Origin: Podospora comata
Lineage: Eukaryota > Ascomycota > Sordariomycetes > Sordariales > Podosporaceae
Reading direction: 5' to 3'
Length of the DNA: 64,000 bases
Assembly (NCBI GenBank): GCA_017354895.1
Contig: CP071493.1
Coordinates: 4,216,001-4,280,000, forward strand
Within the stretch, counting starts at the first letter, position 1, and each line of letters starts with the position of its first letter. The notes under the pieces are model-generated. The model was not told the DNA's origin, made no database searches, and was given only the letters and a program-made list of their open reading frames with translations. Positions 43,738 through 54,465 of this stretch are shown here, in pieces. The position numbers were made by a program, and so were the translations under genes.

Positions 43738-44503
43738 TAGCTCAGATTGTCTCTCAAAAAGCATAGATATAAAAAGCACCCATCAAAAGCCCTTTTATTC
43801 AGGGCAAGATTTCTTCTTATCATGTAGAAAATATGCATTTCACAACTACTTATCGTGTTAGAGTGCAGGATACTTCAGACAGTAGCCATGGAAAAAGGAT
43901 TAAATCCTCAACATTTTAAGTGTCTTTAGGTTTCATAGATGTCTTTAAAATATAGTAGATATAAGGAACTTGGACAATCAAATCATAGCTCGGATTATAT
44001 GACAAGATACCTTTGACTGTGCTTGCTTGTAGAAGGCAGGAGCAAAGCTCCTGCCTCTCGTCCTCTGTTTGTGTCTCCGGAAAAAGAGGAAATGCTGCAG
44101 CTAAAGAATCAGGGAAATAGGTATCCAGAGAGCTGTTTGTCACCAAGAATCCTACGTGTATCAGCTTTTAGTTATAGTAAGTAGAGCAAAGTTCCAGCTA
44201 CAGCTTCATATTCATTTCACCCACCCATAACATTATGGAGCCTCGCTCCAATCAAGACTCTATCAAAGACTCTTTAACTTTCACCAAGACTTCTTTTATT
44301 CAATCATAACATATTCATTTCAGAACCACTTGTGCAAGTGTTATATTTACTTGCACATTTCATTGCCCTAGCAACAAGCCTATACTTATTTACTCTTTAT
44401 AAATACCTATTAATAGAAAAGATGTCTTTTAAAGATATTATGGGCTTAAGTAGCTCAGACTCTAAGAAAAATAGCTCGGATTATGTCAAAATATAGCTCA
44501 GAC
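43738..44503. repeat. Dispersed TAGCTCRGA motif copies in AT-rich sequence
   Basis: Five copies of TAGCTC(A/G)GA start at 43738, 43986, 44451, 44472 and 44494. Four are followed by T- or A-rich sequence and three are within 55 bp. They mark an older repeated unit now diverged by substitutions. Confidence 0.55.
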
Positions 44504-44654
44504 AACCCATAACAAAGCTTGGATATCAAAACTCTATCGAAAGACTCTTTCATTTTCACCTAGAATTCTCTTATTCAAGCATAAAACGGGCATTTCACAA
44601 CCGCTTATGCAGGGTTATACTCACTTGCACAGTTCATTGCCCTGGCAACAGGCA
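44223..44654. repeat. Two diverged copies of a ~150-bp direct repeat
   Basis: Copy 1 (about 44223-44381) and copy 2 (about 44505-44654) share ACCCATAACA, CTCTATC, AAAGACTCTTT, CTTATTCAA, CATTTCA and CACTTGCAC, then TTCATTGCCCT and GCAACA in the same order. Copy 1 has more A/T at differing sites, as expected after C-to-T decay. A weaker third copy may start near 43,775 (CTTTTATTCAGGGCAAG, then GCATTTCACAAC). Confidence 0.7.
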
Positions 44655-45820
44655 CATGTTTGTTTGCTCCTCCTTTTACCCCTATTCCTGGGGGCGTGAC
44701 CTTGGCTACTCCTTGGTTCCCTTGCTTAAATAACAAATAGAACAGTGCATCGTGCGTGCTGCAGTGGAAATGACATCTGGAAGCACCGGTGGACAAAAAT
44801 TCTTTGTGGACTGCCAGCAACTGCCCCCGGGGGCCGTAGGTTGCATGTGTATAAATCGTAAAGATGGGCGGGCATGTGGGTGAAGATGCCCATTTCTGGA
44901 GTGGAGTGGTGTGGGAGCAATGCAGTCATGATACGGATGTGCAGCCTGGGTGTTGATGCGGCTCTCTAATGTGGTTGTATGATGTGGTCCTTGTGATGCG
45001 GCTCTGTGATGTGGCTCCCTGATCCCACAACGCAGGGCATGTAGTCAAAATAAGGTTGGTGATAGCATCAGATCAAGAGGCTGGAGGGAGTGTAACTTGC
45101 ACAGTGTGGCAAGTAACGAAGGTAAAATGGAAAGCCAAGCGTCGTGGGTACTTTGTGCCTCCAGGATCGGAAGAATCATCATTGTTGGTTGATAAAAACG
45201 GGATGGACTACAGCTCTGTGGTGGAACTAGGAAGATCAGTCGGTGGGGGTTAGTGCCGTAAACATTGAAGAAAAGGATTATTTTGAATGATCGAAGGTTT
45301 AAGCTGATGTACCGTAATGCCGAGCCTTCGTGGGGTAGGATGGGCCAGGTACATGACGCCGACGTGGTTGTGAATAGCGTCAACAATAGTAGGGTGTGAT
45401 GTGTGTTGCGGGTTCCCAGCCGCCTTCTTTTTGCCATGGCGGTAGCTTTTTTGTCAAAACGGGAAGGGGCACGGCAAAGGTGCTTGACTTGTCCATTTTC
45501 TACATGCCACACCACCGTACAAGAGCCATGAGAAGTATATATCAAGATGCCTTCACTTGAACCCAACCCAAACACCACCACTCATATTCCCGCCGTAACT
45601 CCTTGCCTGCTTCCTGAAACTCATCTCCAAGCATGAAATCAAGTGTATACGCCATATCCCGGTCTCCTGTGTTGAGCCACCCATTGCGTTAACCTTATCC
45701 ACCAGGCAAACACGGCCTGAGGGTAGAAGTTGGACTAAAAAGTACAGAGTAATACAACCTCCCACCGAAGAATTGAACAAAGCATCTTTACACAAGCATC
45801 GACAAAAGAAAACAACAAGA
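44655..45820. other. Intergenic region 3' of the SANT gene
   Basis: This 1.17 kb contains no supported gene. Frames at 45.05-45.6 kb overlap on both strands. A stretch near 44.87 kb (GCATGTGGGTGAAGA) differs by one base from the end of the candidate MITE at 54.5 kb, but no matching inverted end was found nearby. Confidence 0.4.
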
Positions 45821-46687
45821 TCACCTCCAGGTACCATGTATCCTTCCTCTCCGCAACCCCGTCCTCTTCAGGCCAACATCCCCATTTACCATTAGACTCT
45901 TCCACCTTTTCCCTACACTAGATCTGTCTTTCCCCAGACTCCTCGCACAGTCCTGCCACTCTGACTTTGACAGCTTCAGTTTCTCTAGCACAAGCTCGAC
46001 GAGGATTCGATCGTCTTCAGCAGACCATTTTGACCCGTCACCTTCTGTTACAATATCAGTCCCTTCGCTCGTTGTGGGGTTATTGTCGACATATAGCCCG
46101 CTATGGTGCAAAGAGTGGTAGTCACCCCTCTCGAGACCCAAAGGGATGACCTCGGGGGCTATGCGGGAACGCTTGGGGGTTTGCGGTGTTGGATCCTCCT
46201 CAGGCTCCTCTGCTTCTGGTTCCACATCGCTGGATGTATCCTCCTCGCGCCCCAAGTCATCGTCCACGGCGCGCCGACGTTTATTTGGCCCCCGGGAAGG
46301 ATACACCGGGGTGCCCTTCGCGATGCGCTTACGGGGCGGGGCTGTTGTTGGATCGGTCGCGCTGGAAGAGGAAGGTGTGTCGTTTTTTCGCGATCGCAGG
46401 CGGAGCTTCAGAGGGGCCGGCGCATGGGCGAGTGGTGGTGTAGGCAATTGCGCATGCGTTGTAGTGGGTGGAGTGATGGGTTCTATGGTGGCGGGAGGTT
46501 GGGGGGCAAGTGGCGCAGGGCTGGCTAGCAGATTATGAAGTGAACGACATGTAGAGAAGATGTTGCCAACGGCGGTTTGTGTGGATATTTGTGGAGGGCT
46601 TGCGGGAGGAGAGGCGAGGAGAGAAGCCTGGAGGCGCGTCAATGGCGGTTGCGACGAGTCGCATGCCAGCGCAGACGGGAGCAACAT
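45821..46687 (-). CDS. SANT/Myb-like domain protein, uncharacterised
   Basis: Single-exon 288 aa protein with a start at MLLPSALACDSS. Residues about 40-55 hold GNIFSTCRSLHNLLASP, which looks like a conserved short motif, followed by Pro/Thr-rich and then strongly basic sequence (RGPNKRRRAVDDDLG) and an acidic run (EPEAEEPEEDP). A SANT/Myb-like helix-turn-helix lies at about 215-265: KWSAEDDRILVELVLEK, then EWQDCARSLGKDRSSVGKRW, with the first and third Trp in the expected positions. The C terminus (KRTGLRRGRIHGTWR) is very basic. A nuclear, chromatin- or DNA-binding role is likely but untested. It is the only convincing intact gene in the 43-55 kb island. Confidence 0.72.
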   Translation of the reverse strand: MLLPSALACDSSQPPLTRLQASLLASPPASPPQISTQTAVGNIFSTCRSLHNLLASPAPLAPQPPATIEPITPPTTTHAQLPTPPLAHAPAPLKLRLRSRKNDTPSSSSATDPTTAPPRKRIAKGTPVYPSRGPNKRRRAVDDDLGREEDTSSDVEPEAEEPEEDPTPQTPKRSRIAPEVIPLGLERGDYHSLHHSGLYVDNNPTTSEGTDIVTEGDGSKWSAEDDRILVELVLEKLKLSKSEWQDCARSLGKDRSSVGKRWKSLMVNGDVGLKRTGLRRGRIHGTWR

Positions 46688-49520
46688 GGTGTTCTGTTGT
46701 GCGATAGGATGTTCGGGCTATAGGTTGACGGGCGGCAAAGAGGCAGATCTGGGCCGGCAGCGATATAAGAGGCGGTGGCTAAATGAACCCGAACCCGGGA
46801 AAGAGGACGGCGGTTTGGGTTTGCGACCAGAGCTCTGGAGGTCTGAGGAGGAATGCGCTGTGGGTTACAGGCAGTCTTGCCTTGCGAAACCAGTGCGCGA
46901 CGGTGTTGGTGACCGAGTGATACGGGAATTTGGTCTATACGGATCGTGGTACTAGGGGTGGTGGTGATGGCGGTTGAGGTGTCGGACAAAAAAGAAGGTG
47001 TGAGGAAGGTGAGGAGAGCGATGGACGGGCCAGGAATAATGCACCTGTAATAAGAAGTGGGATAGGGCGGGCAGGGGAGTTGATGGCAGGGGGTCGTAGC
47101 CGGTTCTTAACGGTGGGCCACATGACGACCACTCCCAGACCCCCTCTCTCTATCCCCAAGAACCCGGACAGGGCACCGGCAGAGGGCGTGAGAGAAACTG
47201 CGAGAGGCTGCCGAAGGGCGGGTAGACCAATCAGGGAGGGTGTCTTCACCAGATGCAGCCCTCATGCAAGCACTCAAAAGAAGTACAAAAACGGAGGAGG
47301 GTCTTGAGTGCTATGGACACAGATAGAGCGAGCTTTGATTCCATATCTCACTCTCCTCTCCCCGCTCCGAACCGTCAATGTTCTACTCATGCTGGTACTT
47401 TTTCTCTCAGAGCTTTGGAGGACACGCTCATCTCTTCACCTCGGCCTCTCTGACCTCAGCTCAAGGAGCCAGACGAGACCGAGAGAGTGGTATCATGCCC
47501 TGCATTGGTGCAAACAAGGGACTACTTCTCTGGAGAGATCGTCAGGAGTGTTGAAGAGAAAGGGAGCACGGGGAGCTCTGCAACTTGGTTGAAGAAGCAG
47601 GGCAGGGGAGGGCATCGTTGCAGAAGGGCAAAACCCGCCGTGAGGCCATTTCAATCTGATCTACTTCCCGCTCTCTCCTTCACCGGCCTTTCTTGTCAGA
47701 CAAAGCAAAAGGCGGGGTTAGACCCCCCACGTATCGAGGAGCATATGTAAGAGAGACGATGCCAGTCATCTGAAGAAGATGCAGCTGCCTGTGGATGTGG
47801 TGCTCCGGCTCCAGTTCCTGGGGAAGTTTGGCACCGCCCACCACCTCTGCCAAAGTGAATCCCGCCAGGGCAGTACTCCGTAGAATCTGGAAGGAAACGA
47901 CCGAGGGGCTAAACGCGTTAGACACGCGCAGAGACGCGCCCAAGACGCGTTACAGGCGGGTCCCAATTTAACGCAAAGTGTCCAATGCTTGTGTCATGGT
48001 GGGCTGGATGCAGGACTGATTGGCTGGCGGAAGAAACGGCCTTCGCCAAGTCCTGCAGCGGTGGGACCCTGGAGCTACCATCCATGTGCGCTTTGATCAT
48101 TCTCTGGTTCGACGCACGCAGGAGGACTTGAGACTCATCAAGGTGTGTGATCCTTCACGTGACCTCCTTCAACCTCTCGTCCCTTTTCTTCCCTAGGTAT
48201 GTTCTTGGGGCACTGTGTGGGGCAGCCATTGCGGATCCCCAACACTCGATCACGACTTTCCACCGATGTTCGTCTTCCAATGCCTTCTGCTCACACACTG
48301 GCCGGTCCCGAGATTGCATTCGATTCGCAGTTTCTCGCTGAGCAAACCCAGCTCTGATTGCCAATCTTCATATCTCTACCTCCCCTGTGGCTCAGGTGAT
48401 GTTTGCGATATCGCCTTGCCTGTCACTTGAGACTTTGAGTTCTGATTCTGGGCATTAGGTAGACTGTAGACTGAGCTGGGATCCTCTCTTTCGAGAGCAT
48501 ATCACACGGCATTGCCCATAGCTTGTTGCGAGCCGAGGCCACATCTCACATGCCCTTAACGGTCTCATTTCAAGCACTCGATCATAAAATGACTGTGCCT
48601 GGGAATGACGACGTGCTCTGTGGCCCGTCATAGGATGACTCGCCTTCATTTGGCTTTGCCTCAGCACCGGCTACCAGAGGCGTCGTTTGCTCTCGATCTG
48701 AAGTCCCGGAGACTCATCAAGGCCCGAGAAGCTGCATGTCCTACAGAAACACGGCTCATGACCCGACATCTGATCTTTCTTGTTGTTGAGGAGATGCCGA
48801 GCGCCCGAATGCGGACCAAGTCAGTAGCACAAATGAATACGGCCTGATAATCCGTTGTCGATCGACCAGGTGCCATGGAGTTCAAGCAAATCGAGAGCCA
48901 GTTGACATTGCCGTTGTCTGATGTTTCGGGTCTTGCGTGCCCAACATGACAAAGCCCAAGGTCTGCTTGGGATGCCGCGAGTCTCCAATCCCGGAGCAAC
49001 TGACCCTACTGAGGACGGGGGATTTCAGGAAATGGCTGTCAAGATGTTGATGAAGAATGACCTGCGATATCTAGCAATCATACAGGTGCATTCTTGGCTG
49101 TCTTTGCTATCAACACCCAAAACATCGGAAGGTCATGGAGGTGAATACACCCTACGCAGGGGACGACTGGTAACCTGCTGGTGGAAGTCAGCCTGGGCCC
49201 ATCTAGAGCAACAAAGGCAGAGACGGTCCCCGCTCGCCATCGTCAAATATACCACAATTAAACCGCTCAAACGCTCACGCTCATCTTATGTTTGATATCA
49301 TTCACCGACGAACCTGGGTGTACAGATCCCCACACGTCAAATCACCCCTCAAAGCAAAATAATACCCACACGGCATCATCCTCTTTTGCAGTCTGAAGTA
49401 GGAGGATGCTGAAGTGGGAGGTCCTGGTCGCCGTGTCTATTTAACCTGCTACGTTGCGCCTTTCTCTCTCTCTCTCTCTCCCACTTCACCTTCAGTACAA
49501 TTCGCCAGCACACCTTGCTA
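46688..49520. other. Intergenic region upstream of the SANT gene
   Basis: About 2.8 kb. The first 600 bases are GC-rich with frames open on both strands, suiting a promoter and leader for the SANT gene. The rest has short frames only. A (TC)9 dinucleotide run lies at 49463-49480, just before the G-poor tract. No gene is supported. Confidence 0.4.
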
Positions 49521-51202
49521 AGATATCACTCCTCCCCTACCTATCACCACTCACATATCCTTCACCACTTACTTATCCTTCACCACTCACCTATCCCTTG
49601 CCACTCAACTATTTTTCATAACTCACCATCCCTTCGCAACTTACTTAACTCTTCACAACTCACCTTCACTACTCTTCCCTTTATCATATCCCAACCTTTT
49701 TTAGACTTTATCCAAGCTTTTTTAAATTCTACCCGAACATGTCACATCCCTCTATCCCCCCTTACTTATCCTCCACAATTTACCTTCACAACTTACTTTC
49801 ACAACTCACCCTCCTCACTTACTCCCACAGTTCACCTTCCTCACTTGCTCCCACTACTCACCTTCATCACTCATCTTCACAACTATTCCCTTAATCACAT
49901 CTTGACTTTTCAAGACTTTATCCCAGCCTTTTACACCTCTACCCCAACTTCTCACATCTATTATATAACCTACCTATCCCTCACAACTTACTTTTACAAT
50001 CCACCTTCACAACACACCTTCACGACCTTTCCTTTAATTATCTCCCAGCTTTTCTAGACTGTATCCCAGCCTCTAAAACTCTATACCAACTTCTCACATC
50101 CATTACTTAACTTACCTATCCCTCACAACTTACCTTCACAACTTACCTATCTTTCACAACTCACATATCCTACACAACTCACCTCTCCTTCACAACTCAC
50201 CTTCATAATCTACCTTTCCACAACTCCCCTTTACAACTCCCCTAAACAACTCGCCTCCACAATTCACCTTCAAACTTACCTTTACAATTCACCTTCACCA
50301 CTCACCTATTTTTATCCCAAATCCCCGACTTTTTAAATCCTTAACCCAACCTTTCACATTCACCTGCCCCTCACAACACATCCATCTTTCACAAATCACC
50401 TTCACAGCCCTTTCCCCAACTACCTCTACCTTATCCCCATCACATTCCTTTCCATATTATATCCTATCCTTTTTAAAACTCTACCACAACTTCCCACAAT
50501 CACATATCCTTTCAACACACACATCCTCTATAACTCCCTTACCTTTTATAACTTATCAATTCTCTATAATCTACCCACCCTTTCCAACTCTCTCCCCAAC
50601 TCCACTCTCCTCTACCTTCTTCTCCTCCCTCTTTCTTATATTATATCCCATCCTTTCAAAAACTCTCAATCTTTCTTCTCTCCATCCTTTACCTGACTCT
50701 CTACCATATCATCTTTCACCATACCTAATACCCTTCAATACAACACCTATCCCAACACCCAACACCCTCTACCCCATCACCCACAACAACACCACCCCAT
50801 CAACAACACCTATCATCAACATCCATCATCCTTCACCATATCCTTCACCATATCCTTCACCATATCCTTCACCATATCCTTCACCACATCCTTCACCACC
50901 TTATTCACTACATTATTCACCATATTCTTCACCATATTATTCACTACTTCATTCAACCTAACTCTTCTTATTTTCACCTGATCTTCAACCTTTTAAAAAC
51001 TTACTCCAAACTTATATACATCAACCAAACTACTACTAACTATCTATCCCAGCCTTTTTATCAACCTACCTTACTCTTCACCACCAACCCATCCAACCTT
51101 TCTCTTTCATAACAATACCACTCCTCACAACAACACTATTTCTCACAACTTCAAGATTCACAACCACCTCACCTCAAATACATTACCACAATAAAGGGAA
51201 AC
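49521..51202 (+). repeat. G-less tract built from degenerate tandem repeats
   Basis: On the + strand this 1.68 kb is made almost only of C, T and A. I count 24 G in 49561-51180 and 8 G in 50101-51180. No ATG occurs from 49742 to 51202. The sequence is made of short units like CTCACCTTCACAA, many times diverged, and of larger blocks that recur at roughly 110-220 bp: TCCCAGC or TCCAAGC with TTT, then CTCTA..CAACTTCTCACATC. The tract ends at AAAGGGAAACATGGCC, the first ATG of the decayed gene. A frame of 180 aa inside (49515..50057) is open largely because stops TAG and TGA need G. Confidence 0.85.
50830..50901. repeat. 12-bp tandem array CCTTCACCATAT
   Basis: Four perfect copies of CCTTCACCATAT in a row (50830-50877) are followed by two variants ending CACAT and CACCT, then related TTATTCACTACA units. 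This is the least diverged part of the G-less tract and so the youngest expansion. Confidence 0.85.
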
Positions 51203-52975
51203 ATGGCCACCCCTTTCCCTTCCCCGGAAGCCGCTGCCGCCCCCGAATCCCTCATCGGTCTTCCCCGGAGGCCGCGCCCGCTAACGGCGCTTCCTCCGCC
51301 TCCCCTGTCACTCCCGGTTCCGCCGCCAGTGTCAACATCGCCACCGCCATTGCTGCTGCTCTCTTCGCTTTACCTACGACTCCCGGCCCCGCCAACACCG
51401 CCGCCTCTGGTTCCTAGTCCCCTGACAGCAGCGGCGAGAGTCCAGTTGTCCCTGTCCCTGTCAACACGCCTGTTAATTCCCCTCGATCGCCAAGGCCCGA
51501 TGCTCTTCCTGTGACGCCAGGTCTCGACTCTCACCGCATCCATCGAACCTGGAAGCCTCTATATAGCAAAGTAAACAAGTGTGATTCTTGCGATAGCCAT
51601 TCCCCAGGCGTTCTCCAGGAGTGCTGTGGCAAGGGATGCACTGTCCGGTTGTGCGAGGGCTGCGCCAGGGGCAATATTTGGCACACCCAGCACCGCACAC
51701 ATTTCATCGATGCCAAAAAATGTGACTGGCAGATCAGAAAGCCCTCGCCGAAGCCGAGGACCTCTCTGCGCGCTAGACAGGTCCGACGTCGTGTGAGAAG
51801 GGGAAGCCCGCCTGCCTCCCGGAAGCGTGTACGTTTTGTTGATCTGGAGGACGACGATGAGGCTGAGAAGGGCAACCGTCCCGCGAAGCGGCCTCAGGCT
51901 GAGCCTCCTCGACAACTGACTCCCAAGCCTGTCGCCCAAATGGGCCAAGTCTACGAGCCGTTGAGCACTGGTCGCACCCCGTTGCCGAGCATGCATCCTC
52001 CTCGATGTACCACCGGGCCCTCTCTGTTGCGCAATTCAGACTCTTACACGCGTGGGGCAGGTCCACAGGTGAATTGACAGGCCGCCGAGACTACCAGGCC
52101 CGTGAACACAGCTGTGACAGGCCTCGAACGCCGCGAGACAGAGGGATTCAGTTTCCAGCCTCCTCCCGGGGCATACCACCAGCCCCAGAGATCCCAGGAG
52201 ATGGGAACAAGGCAAGCCGAGACATACATGACCGGTCCCCAGAGAGGCTTCCAGCCTGGAAGAACCTCCTCCCACCCGGTGCCTGTGCCTAGCAACAACT
52301 GGCCTACTTCATTCTCCCCCGAGGAGATCCGTCAGGTCCAGACTATCTACAGCATTACCTTTGGTGCCACCTACACAGGAAATATTGGGAGTTTTTACCG
52401 CCGCCCCGTCCCCCAGCAACTTATTACCGCATCGATTCGCTCCTCCGCCTCTCCAGGTATGCCCCCGTCCAACACCTTCGGCCCACAACACCATCAGAAC
52501 GTAGGAACTGCTTCCCGACTCCTGCCCCCCATCTTCAGCACGGGCTACGGGCACCGCTCATCTGACAATAACGAAAAGGTAAGTCAAAACCCCGGTCACT
52601 CCATACACTTCCCACACTCTGCTCCATCCCCAAATATCACCCTCACAACGAGCTCACACCTTTTCAACCCCAGATGACCCTCGAGGATGAGCGACTCTGG
52701 AACCTGCTCCACAGCGCCTGGCTTCACAATCACGACGTCTCCGTCATACGCTAATTCAAGGGAGATTTGCTCCCTCTCAGCCAGTTCTGGGACGCGTTCA
52801 ACCTCTATTGTTCGCAAAACAACATCCAGCATGCTCACCGCGCCACCAACTGGTTCGTCGACCAGAAGTGGCTCTTGATATCAAGGAGAGAGATGCTCGC
52901 CAAGCGGAGCGGAAGAAGGAGCACGAGCAGCGGATGGAGGAGATGGGGGGCCAGTGGCAGGGCCCTCCCTACTAA
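51203..52975 (+). pseudogene. Decayed gene for a zinc-binding-like fungal protein
   Basis: Starting at the ATG of MATPFPSPEAAAAPES, the reading shifts frame at about 51,265-51,275 into an Ala/Ser/Pro-rich segment. That frame meets TAG at about 51,417 and then runs through a Cys/His domain (KCDSCDSHSPGVLQECCGKG, then CEGCARGNIWHTQHRTHFID, about 51,574-51,710). A basic and Pro-rich region follows, with TGA at 52075. The same frame goes on as ERRETEGFSFQPPPG to a GTAAGT donor at about 52,580. A CAG acceptor at 52671-52673 begins MTLEDERLWNLLHSAW, which meets TAA at about 52,754. It continues as LSQFWDAFNLYCSQNN and shifts again near 52,870 into an Arg/Glu-rich C terminus (QAERKKEHEQRMEEM) ending at 52973-52975. 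I count two frame breaks and three stops. The stops fit C-to-T changes. The Cys/His pattern resembles an uncharacterised zinc-binding family of sordariomycetes. Confidence 0.6.
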
Positions 52976-53290
52976 GCCAACAAACACCAACTTTGGGGGA
53001 AGACCAAGTGGTCTGAAAGGGGGGAAAGGGTCTGGAAGCTCATGGGAAGAATTGGAGATAGGAGGGAGGGGGGAAGGAGGTGGTGTGTTGGGCTGCTATT
53101 TGAGAGTTTAAGAGGGATTGTTAGGTGGCAGATAAAGTTGCGATGATTTTTCTTTTTCACACACACAAAACAACAAAACAAGAAAAAGGACTGTCAAGGA
53201 TGCGAAGAACACGGGTCAGGGTATTTGCTAGGGAATCAGTTAGTTTGCGATGGTTTTTTTCAGTTTCTTTTGCTTGTAATTTCTAGACAG

Positions 53291-53680
53291 CGTTGCTTTC
53301 AGGAAAAAGGAGGCTTGTTGGCTGGGCGTATAGTCTTTCATAAAAGTTGGGGGGGGGGGGGAAATAGAGGTTGGCTGGCGATGAGTTAATGTTTAATGAG
53401 GTCTTTTTCATGCTCTTGTACTTCTTTTCAGTTTGTTGGTGATGGTTTTTACCAGTTCCTTTTGTTTGTTTTCTTTGGGCCGCGTTGCTTTCAAGGAAAA
53501 AGGAGGATCGTTGGCTGGGCCTATGGTCTTTCATAAAGAAGAGATTGGCTGCCCGGCGATGATTTCACGTTTAATGTGGTCTCTTTCATATTCTTTTGCT
53601 TATTTTTGGTGTGCGTTGCTTTCAGGGAAAGAGGGTATCATTGGCTGGACCTGTGTATGCTCTTTTAACAAGAGAAGACA
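53291..53680 (+). repeat. Two to three diverged direct repeats with GCGTTGCTTTCA core
   Basis: The core (G/C)GTTGCTTTCA(A)GG with following AAAAGGAGG..TTGGCTGGGC and GTCTTTCATAA starts at about 53290, 53482 and 53613, so the spacings are 192 and 131 bp. The third copy is shortened. The sequence before each core (CTTTTG(C/T)TT..TTT) also matches. A 13-G run lies at 53349-53361 in the first copy only. Confidence 0.75.
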
Positions 53681-54133
53681 ATTCACATGACGATACGTTG
53701 ATATTTTATGAAACTCCTACGCTAGGCGCTTTCCCATCGCATCATCATATGGTATTTGTTTTACGCCCCCTTAATCCTCTGTGCATCCCCTATCTAACCC
53801 TGAAATGTGACCAGGGTTATGGCTCTGCCGCTGAAAGTGCACCACCCACACCACCACCGCTGCACATCACTACTTATGACGACAGCCACATCAATCAGCA
53901 ATGGACCTATGAATCACAGTGTAATAACGACCTCCTGATAACAAAACTATCAATTGAAGCTATTTTCTATTTAACTCCAACACTGGTGGATGTCGTTGCT
54001 AACGGTATCACTTATGCTACCAAATAAGTAAACAAACAAATAGTCAGCTAAGTCGTCAACCAGGTGATCAACTAAGAGGTTTATAAGGTATTTAACTACG
54101 TGATTGATTAGGTAATAGTTAATTGTATATCTA

Positions 54134-54232
54134 GTGATAGCTGGGATAGCGGACAGTGATAGCTGGGATAATGGATGGTGATAGCTGGGATAGTAGGCAG
54201 TAATAGCTGGGATAGTGGACAGTGGTAGGTGG
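54134..54232 (+). repeat. 22-bp minisatellite GTGATAGCTGGGATAGTGGA
   Basis: Four consecutive 22-bp units start at 54134, 54156, 54178 and 54200, with a fifth partial. All share the TAGCTGGGATA core. Another one and a third units lie at 54433-54462, right against the candidate MITE. Confidence 0.88.
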
Positions 54233-54465
54233 TCTACCCAGTTCTATATGTGCCAGGAGAGATATTTATCTTTACTGCTGGCAAGACCGGTAGTTTTTCG
54301 CACCATCGGAGTCACCGGTTGTTGAGCGATAGGTGTTTACACCATCCGCTCGTGTTCTCTAAGCACACTCAGATGACCATGTTTTATTTACGCCTTTATT
54401 TAACCACGCCAAAGGTTACCACACCATGGATAGTGGTAGCTGGGATAATAGACAGTGGTAGCGGG

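Noticed and set aside
43738-44503. tRNA gene or tRNA-derived SINE from TAGCTC motifs
   Set aside because: The A-box match is partial and no B box or cloverleaf could be built within 100 bp.
44867-44886. Second copy of the MITE near 44.87 kb
   Set aside because: Only about 15 bases match one terminal repeat and no inverse partner was found within 1 kb.
49515-50057. 180-aa open frame at the start of the G-less tract
   Set aside because: It starts at a TTG, is made of Ser/Thr/His/Leu repeats, and stays open because TAG and TGA need G. No domain is seen.
50830-50901. CRISPR-like array
   Set aside because: Units are directly adjacent with no spacers, and the host is a fungus; it is a simple tandem repeat.
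53596-54027. 143-aa frame in the repeat-rich end of the island
   Set aside because: It begins inside the direct repeats at a TTG and shows no recognisable fold.
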